This document shows, piece after piece, positions 59,584 to 64,000 of a DNA stretch of 64,000 bases. Source of the stretch: Actinomadura craniellae (GTDB lineage Bacteria > Actinomycetota > Actinomycetes > Streptosporangiales > Streptosporangiaceae). The DNA is taken from contig NZ_QLYX01000003.1 of assembly GCF_003289645.1 (NCBI RefSeq), positions 186,001-250,000 on the forward strand, in the 5' to 3' direction. The notes under the pieces are model-generated. The model worked only from the letters and a program-made list of their open reading frames with translations, was not told where the DNA came from and made no database searches. The translations under genes were made by a program, and so were the position numbers. Within the stretch, counting starts at the first letter, position 1, and every line of letters starts with the position of its first letter.

Positions 59584-62123
59584 GCGCGCGTCAACGCATC
59601 CGGGTCGAGGGGATCGTCCAGGGCGTCGGCTTCCGGCCGTTCGTGTACGGGCTGGCCACCCGGCTGGGCGTTCGGGGCAGCGTGCGCAACGACCCCGGCG
59701 GCGTGCTCATCGACGCCGAGGGCGACCGCGGTGCGCTGGACCGGCTGCTGGCCGGCCTGGAGACCGGCCCCCCGGCGCTGGCCGTGGTCGAGCGCATCCA
59801 GGTGGAGGACCTGCCGCCGGCCGGCCTCCCCGGCTTCACCATCGTCCCCAGCGGGGACGGCGGGCCCGGCCGGACGCTCATCTCCGCCGACACCGCCACC
59901 TGCGTCGCCTGCCTCGCCGAGGTGCTCGACCCCGCCGACCGCCGGTACCGGCACCCCTTCGCCAACTGCACCGGCTGCGGCCCGCGCTTCACCGTCGTCA
60001 CCGGCGTCCCCTACGACCGCGCCCGGACCACCATGGTGGGTTTCGCGCTGTGCGACGACTGCCGCCACGAGTACGCGGACCCGGCCGACCGCCGCTTCCA
60101 CGCCCAGCCCACCTGCTGCCCCCGCTGCGGGCCCCGCCTCGAACTGACCGTCCGGGAGCCCGGCGACCTGGCCGCCCGGTCACCGGGTGCCGGGGCGACG
60201 GGCGGCTTGGCCGTCGAGGCCGCTTGGCCGCCGGGTGTCGGGACGGCCCGGTCATCGGGCGCCGAGGTGGCGGACGCCCCGGCCATCGGGGCTGCTCGGC
60301 CGCCGGGTGCCGGAGCGACCGGCGACCCGGCCACGGGGGCGGCCCGGTCACCGGGTGCCGGGGTGGGGGGTGACCCGGCTGCTTGGCTGCCAGGCGCCGG
60401 CGCGATGGCCGACCCGGCCACCGGGACGGCCCCCTCGCGGGGGGTCGGGGTGGCGGGTGACCTGGTTGCCGAGGCCGCACGGCTGCTGGCGGCCGGGGCG
60501 GTGCTGGCGGTCAAGGGGCTGGGCGGGTACCACCTGGCCGTGGACGCGTCCGACGAGACCGCCGTGGCGGCGCTGCGGGCCCGCAAGCGCCGGCCGGACA
60601 AGCCGTTCGCGCTGCTGGCGGCGAACGCGGACGCCGTCCGCGAGCTGTGCGAGGGGGTGACCGGGGCGCTGCCGGTGCTGGCCGGGCGGCGCCGGCCGAT
60701 CGTGCTGCTGCCGCGCCGTCCCGCCGCGCCGGTGGCGCCCTCGGTGGCGCCCGGCCGGCGGGAGCTGGGGGTGATGTTGCCGAGCACGCCGCTGCACCAC
60801 CTGCTCGCCCGGGAGCTGGGCCGCCCGATGGTGCTGACCAGCGCGAACGTCGCGTCCGAGCCGATCGTTCACCTGGACGAGGAGGTGCCGCGGCTGGCCG
60901 GGCTGGTGGACGGCGTCCTCGCCCATGACCGGCCGATCCACGCCCGCGCCGACGACTCGGTGGTGCGGATCTTCCGCGGCCGGGAGCTGCCCGTCCGGCG
61001 CTCCCGGGGGTACGCCCCCGAGCCGGTGCCGCTGCCGGTGCCGGCCGCCCGCCCGGTGCTGGCCTGCGGCGGCGAGCTGAAGAACACCTTCTGCCTGGCG
61101 CGGGGGCGGCGCGCGTTCCTGTCCCCGCACGTCGGTGACCTGGCCGACCACGCCACCTACCGGGCGTTCACCGAGGGGATCGAGCATTTCCGGCTGCTGT
61201 TCGGCATCCGGCCCGAGGTGGTGGCGCACGACCTGCACCCCGGCTACCCGTCCACCGGGTACGCGCTGGAGCTGGACGGTGTCGAGACCGTCGGCGTCCA
61301 GCACCACCACGCGCACATCGCGTCCTGCCTGGCCGACAACGGGGCGGCGGGCCCGGTGCTGGGCGTCGCGTTCGACGGCACCGGCCACGGCCTCGACGGG
61401 ACGGTCTGGGGCGGCGAGTTCCTGGTCGCGGACCTCGCCGGCTTCGAGCGCGTCGCGCACCTGGAGCCCGTCCGGCTGCCCGGCGGCGACGCGGCGGTCC
61501 GCGAGCCCTGGCGGATGGCCGCCGCCTACCTGCTCGCCGCCTGCGGCGCGAACGCCCCGGACCTGCCCGTGGCCGTCCGGCACGGCGAGCGGTGGCGGCT
61601 GGTGACCTTGCTGGCCCGCCGGGGGACGCGCGCCCCGTGGACGTCCAGCGCCGGCCGCCTGTTCGACGCCGTGGCCGCCGTGCTCGACCTGCGCGACACG
61701 GTGACCTACGAGGGTCAGGCCGCGATCGACCTGGAGCAGTGCGCCGACCCCGCCGAGCCCGGCGCCTACCCGGCGGAGGTTGCCGAAGGGGATCCGCTGG
61801 TGGTCCGCGGCACCGACCTGTTCCGGGCCGCGGTTGACGACCTGCTCGCTGGGGCGACCGCCGGGGTGATCGCGGCCCGGTTCCACCGCGGCCTGGCGGA
61901 CGCGATCGCCCGCACCGTCGAGATCCTTCGCGACCGCACTGGCCTGGCCACGGTCGCGCTGTCCGGCGGTGTCTTCCAGAACGTGCTGCTGCTGGGCCTG
62001 ACCGTCGAGCGGCTGGAGCGCCGGGGCCTGCGCGTCCTCACCCACACCCGCGTCCCGCCGGGCGACGGCGGCCTGAGCCTCGGCCAGGCCGCCGTCGCCG
62101 CGGCCCGCTGCGGGCGGGGGTGA
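59580..62123 (+). CDS. hypF: Carbamoyltransferase HypF with an unusual Ala/Gly/Pro insertion
   Basis: 847 aa (usual ~760). Acylphosphatase domain VQGVGFRPFVYGLA (1-90), zinc fingers CVACLAEVLDPADRRYRHPFANCTGCGPRF and CDDCRHEYADPADRRFHAQPTCCPRCG, YrdC-like domain VLAVKGLGGYHLAVDA, and the Kae1-like carbamoyl transfer domain with HPGYPSTGYA, VQHHHAHIASC and GVAFDGTGHG. It turns carbamoyl phosphate into the cyanide ligand of [NiFe] hydrogenases with HypE. Residues ~193-293 are a repetitive low-complexity insert between the zinc and YrdC domains. Final gene of the operon. Confidence 0.95.
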   Translation: MSARQRIRVEGIVQGVGFRPFVYGLATRLGVRGSVRNDPGGVLIDAEGDRGALDRLLAGLETGPPALAVVERIQVEDLPPAGLPGFTIVPSGDGGPGRTLISADTATCVACLAEVLDPADRRYRHPFANCTGCGPRFTVVTGVPYDRARTTMVGFALCDDCRHEYADPADRRFHAQPTCCPRCGPRLELTVREPGDLAARSPGAGATGGLAVEAAWPPGVGTARSSGAEVADAPAIGAARPPGAGATGDPATGAARSPGAGVGGDPAAWLPGAGAMADPATGTAPSRGVGVAGDLVAEAARLLAAGAVLAVKGLGGYHLAVDASDETAVAALRARKRRPDKPFALLAANADAVRELCEGVTGALPVLAGRRRPIVLLPRRPAAPVAPSVAPGRRELGVMLPSTPLHHLLARELGRPMVLTSANVASEPIVHLDEEVPRLAGLVDGVLAHDRPIHARADDSVVRIFRGRELPVRRSRGYAPEPVPLPVPAARPVLACGGELKNTFCLARGRRAFLSPHVGDLADHATYRAFTEGIEHFRLLFGIRPEVVAHDLHPGYPSTGYALELDGVETVGVQHHHAHIASCLADNGAAGPVLGVAFDGTGHGLDGTVWGGEFLVADLAGFERVAHLEPVRLPGGDAAVREPWRMAAAYLLAACGANAPDLPVAVRHGERWRLVTLLARRGTRAPWTSSAGRLFDAVAAVLDLRDTVTYEGQAAIDLEQCADPAEPGAYPAEVAEGDPLVVRGTDLFRAAVDDLLAGATAGVIAARFHRGLADAIARTVEILRDRTGLATVALSGGVFQNVLLLGLTVERLERRGLRVLTHTRVPPGDGGLSLGQAAVAAARCGRG

Positions 62124-62154
62124 CGGGAGAACGCTCGCCGGAGGGCGCTCCCGT
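62123..62154. terminator. Weak hairpin after hypF
   Basis: The stem acgggag/ctcccgt, 62123-62129 with 62148-62154, starts at the last base of the stop codon, between hypF and the convergent VOC gene. Short arms, hence a weaker call. Confidence 0.5.
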
Positions 62155-62183
62155 GGTCGGGCGGGCGCACCGGGACGGGCGGT

Positions 62184-62573
62184 TCAGCCGTCGGCGGGCG
62201 CGTTCCAGTCGACGAGCTGGACGATGACGCCGTTGGGGTCCCGCACCTGGAAGGCGCGCTCGCCCCACTCCTCGGCGGTCAGCGGCATGGTGATGGTGAC
62301 GCCCTCGCCCTCCAGCCGGGCCAGTTCGCCCTCCAGGTCGTCCACCGTGAACGCGAGGATCAGCCCGCCGGCGTGGTCGTCGCGCTGGTCGGCGGGCAGT
62401 GTCGGCAGCCCGCGCCGCAGGTAGATGACGTTCATGCCCGCGTCGTCCCGGGTCAGCGACGCGAACCCGTCGGCGCTCATCACGACCTGGAACCCGAAGT
62501 GCCGCACGAGGAAGCCGCTGGACGCCTCGACGTCCTCCACGTTCAACGACACGGCCGAAGCGGTGATCTTCAA
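62184..62573 (-). CDS. VOC-family protein with TTG start
   Basis: 129 aa. LKITASAVSLNVEDVEASSGFLVRHFGFQVVM and ERAFQVRDPNGVIVQLVDW are the paired VOC modules. The TTG at 62573 is chosen because AGGGAGGG ends a few bases upstream and the fold starts there; an in-frame GTG/ATG further up (62666) would run through the palindromic operator. Probably regulated by a TetR-type repressor bound to that operator. Substrate unknown. Confidence 0.85.
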   Translation of the reverse strand: MKITASAVSLNVEDVEASSGFLVRHFGFQVVMSADGFASLTRDDAGMNVIYLRRGLPTLPADQRDDHAGGLILAFTVDDLEGELARLEGEGVTITMPLTAEEWGERAFQVRDPNGVIVQLVDWNAPADG

Positions 62574-62597
62574 GTGCCCTCCCTGGAGCCCGTCATC

Positions 62598-62636
62598 AAT
62601 CTCTGTACGCCGTACATTATACGTCGTACAGAGATT
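62598..62636 (-). promoter_or_regulatory. 17-bp-arm palindromic operator over a TATAAT promoter
   Basis: Arms 62598-62614 and 62620-62636 are inverted copies with a single mismatch (aatctctgtacg... type) around the five-base centre catta. On the minus strand a consensus -10 TATAAT occupies 62616-62621, in the centre of the palindrome, so a bound repressor would block the VOC promoter. No good -35 was seen. No TetR gene is adjacent. Confidence 0.75.
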
Positions 62637-62771
62637 GTTCGAATGCGGCGCCGACCCCTCCCTCAAGTGATCGGTCCCTCAACCGGCTGACAGGGCTCGC
62701 CATCCCCAGCCCGGCGGCGCACCATCGCGAGGCGGGGCGGGCCGCCCACCTCCAGCGAAGAAATACACAGC

Positions 62772-62893
62772 TGATCCTTCAGCATCCGAGGTGCCGTGGC
62801 GCCCTGAAAGCTGAAGGATCACCTGGTCAGAGCCTAAGCAGTGGTGATCCTTCAGGATCCAGGGCGCCATAGCGCGCCGGATGCTGAAGGATC
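62772..62893. repeat. Two copies of the ~50-bp palindromic intergenic element
   Basis: Copy C has 12-bp arms at 62772-62783 and 62810-62821 and a spacer that, reversed, matches copy A at 11446-11471 at nearly every base. Copy D has arms at 62845-62855 and 62884-62893 with a more diverged spacer that still holds cagggcgccatag. The elements lie in the noncoding stretch 62637-62969, between two leftward genes; no other feature was recognised there. Confidence 0.85.
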
Positions 62894-62969
62894 TTTAACG
62901 TTGCCGGGGCGCTCTGCGTTGAGGTCGGGGTTTCGACCGGGGCGTTCGCCGGGTGGGGATCGCCGTTCT

Positions 62970-63362
62970 TCAGGTGGGACCGAGCAGGTCCCAGCGGTTG
63001 CCGGCGAGGTCGAGGAACACGGCGACCCGGCCGTAGGGCTCGGTGCGCGGTGGGGTGACGAACTCGACGCCGGCCGCGCTCATCCGTGCGTGGGCGGCGT
63101 CGAAGTCGTCCACCCGGAGGAAGAAGCCGACACGGCCGGCGACCTGGTCGCCGACGGCGGCGGTCTGCCGTTCGCCGTCCGCCCGGGCGAGCAGGATTCC
63201 GGTTTCGGCGCCCGGCGGCCGGACGACGACCCAGCGTTTCGGACGGCCGTCGTTCGTCAGCGACGGCGCGTCCTCGACCAGGTCGAATCCCAGGGGGCCG
63301 GTGAAGAACTCGATGGCTCGGTCGTAGTCGTCCACGACGATCGTGATCAGGTCGAGTCGCAC
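62970..63362 (-). CDS. VOC-family protein
   Basis: 130 aa. LDLITIVVDDYDRAIEFFTGPLGFDLVEDAP and VEFVTPPRTEPYGRVAVFLDLAGNRWDLLGP give a complete VOC fold of the common actinobacterial type. The GTG at 63362 sits where relatives begin; an ATG at 63398 would overlap the ATPase gene by 8 bp. Co-transcribed with the anti-sigma-like ATPase upstream. Confidence 0.88.
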   Translation of the reverse strand: MRLDLITIVVDDYDRAIEFFTGPLGFDLVEDAPSLTNDGRPKRWVVVRPPGAETGILLARADGERQTAAVGDQVAGRVGFFLRVDDFDAAHARMSAAGVEFVTPPRTEPYGRVAVFLDLAGNRWDLLGPT

Positions 63363-63390
63363 CTCCGCGAGGGTACGCGGCCCGCCGGGG

Positions 63391-63822
63391 TCAGGCATCG
63401 AGCGAGGCACAGACCCACTTGCCGGGACGGGTCCGCTCGATCCAGCACTCGCGGGCGAGCGTGGCGACGATACCGAGACCCCAGCCACCGTTCCGGTCGA
63501 AGTTCTCCGGTCGGAGATCGAGCGATTCCGCGGTGATGGCCGGGGGCGGGCCGGGCTTGGGAATCCGGTCGTCCGCGTCCCAGACGGCCATGACGATCCC
63601 TTCCATCCGGGGCCCGGCGAAGAGCCGGATGATGCCACCCGGCGGCGTGACGGCCACGGCGTTGTTCACCAATTCGGCCATGATCAGAATTCCGTCGTCC
63701 ACGGCGTGGGGAAGGCCGATGTTCAGCAGGACTTCGGTCACGGCTGAACGCGCCAGACCCGCCACCGCCTTGCTTGCGAGAACGTCCCGGCAATAGATGA
63801 TGTTGCTCCTTGTGGCCGTCAT
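63391..63822 (-). CDS. Anti-sigma-factor-like ATP-binding protein (HATPase_c_2)
   Basis: 143 aa. GHKL ATPase of the RsbW/SpoIIAB-like type: the N-box is MAELVNNAVAVTPPGG, the G1 region VWDADDRIPKPG (DxG reduced to DxD), and the G2 region GGWGLGIVATLA. Such proteins are common beside XRE/DUF397 genes in actinomycetes. ATG 63822 was chosen for GGGAG six bases upstream. Divergent from the XRE gene at 63921. Confidence 0.85.
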   Translation of the reverse strand: MTATRSNIIYCRDVLASKAVAGLARSAVTEVLLNIGLPHAVDDGILIMAELVNNAVAVTPPGGIIRLFAGPRMEGIVMAVWDADDRIPKPGPPPAITAESLDLRPENFDRNGGWGLGIVATLARECWIERTRPGKWVCASLDA

Positions 63823-63920
63823 CGGCATCTCCCGAAAATCTCTGCGAATTACGACACAGAGTGGCGGGAGGAGAAGTAATGTCGCTACGTTCCCGAACCG
63901 ATCGCAACGCTGGAGGAGTG

Positions 63921-64000
63921 ATGACCACCGTCCGAGAACTGCTCGACCCCGACCGCTCCCTGTGGCATCTCATAGCCGTTGAACTGCGCAGACAGCGCGA
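63921..64000 (+). CDS. XRE-family HTH regulator, 3' partial
   Basis: 26 residues are visible (MTTVRELLDPDRSLWHLIAVELRRQR), the typical start of the actinomycete XRE/DUF5753 regulators. GGAGG lies five bases before the ATG. The rest is off the window. In relatives the pair ATPase plus XRE is followed by a DUF397 gene, which would be expected just outside. Confidence 0.8.
   Translation, partial: MTTVRELLDPDRSLWHLIAVELRRQR

Noticed and set aside
1-64000. Integrated prophage, ICE or transposon
   Set aside because: No integrase, transposase, att-like tRNA or phage structural gene was seen; composition is even.

Overview
The window is a very GC-rich chromosomal segment of a filamentous-type actinobacterium. 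A Streptosporangiales or Thermomonosporaceae-like genome (Actinomadura and relatives) is my best guess. The grounds are extreme GC3, many GTG starts, several PASTA-less Ser/Thr kinases, a proteasome beta subunit, an F420-type luciferase-like oxidoreductase, a DUF574 methyltransferase, an XRE regulator of the MTTVRELLDPD type and PucR, LuxR and TetR regulators. No rRNA, tRNA, CRISPR array, transposase or phage gene was seen.

Layout. 1-4.6 kb: end of a lipid/steroid-type acyl-CoA operon (DUF35 protein, two thiolase-like proteins lacking the thiolase Cys, acyl-CoA synthetase). 4.7-8.3 kb: a Ser/Thr kinase and an HTH-TM-SGNH protein. 8.4-11.4 kb: a two-gene operon of a PrnB-like heme protein and a class V PLP enzyme, divergent from an Lrp/AsnC regulator. 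11.4-18.9 kb: housekeeping and accessory genes (ArsR-SRPBCC-VOC operon, DUF1330, DoxX, secreted GDPD, SDR plus LLM oxidoreductase, a Cys-less HesB-like protein, HAD, MBL). 19-23.2 kb: PspC, a large helicase-like protein without a P-loop, UPF0158. 23.5-30.6 kb: LysX (membrane lysyl transferase plus LysRS), two paralogous membrane Ser/Thr kinases. 30.6-38.4 kb: two histidine kinase/response regulator pairs, a degenerate P450, a glycosyltransferase with a CapD-like dehydratase, a further LuxR regulator. 38.5-42.4 kb: TetR, PucR and a BpsA-type branched polyamine synthase with an extra C-terminal domain. 42.7-50.7 kb: a D,D-carboxypeptidase with a giant disordered N-terminus, an HD phosphohydrolase and a second helicase-like protein lacking the P-loop. 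51-56 kb: a papain-fold hydrolase, a Crp/Fnr regulator beside a PycTM-like membrane protein, TetR, an orphan prcB, an AI-2E transporter. 56-62.1 kb: DUF574 methyltransferase, PadR, a 133-bp tandem repeat array, then a tightly overlapping operon of two SIS proteins, HypC and HypF (part of a [NiFe]-hydrogenase maturation set). 62.2-64 kb: two VOC proteins, an anti-sigma-like ATPase and the start of an XRE gene.

Mobile or structural DNA is limited to repeats. There is a 133-bp tandem unit with an inverted chimeric copy 34 kb away. There are four copies, in two pairs, of a ~50-bp palindromic element. Two unusually long hairpins sit between convergent genes. The most interesting loci are the PrnB/PLP/Lrp locus, the Crp/PycTM pair, the two P-loop-less helicase relatives, the BpsA homologue, the orphan prcB and the incomplete hyp operon. 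All functions are inferred by reading sequence motifs; no search was run.
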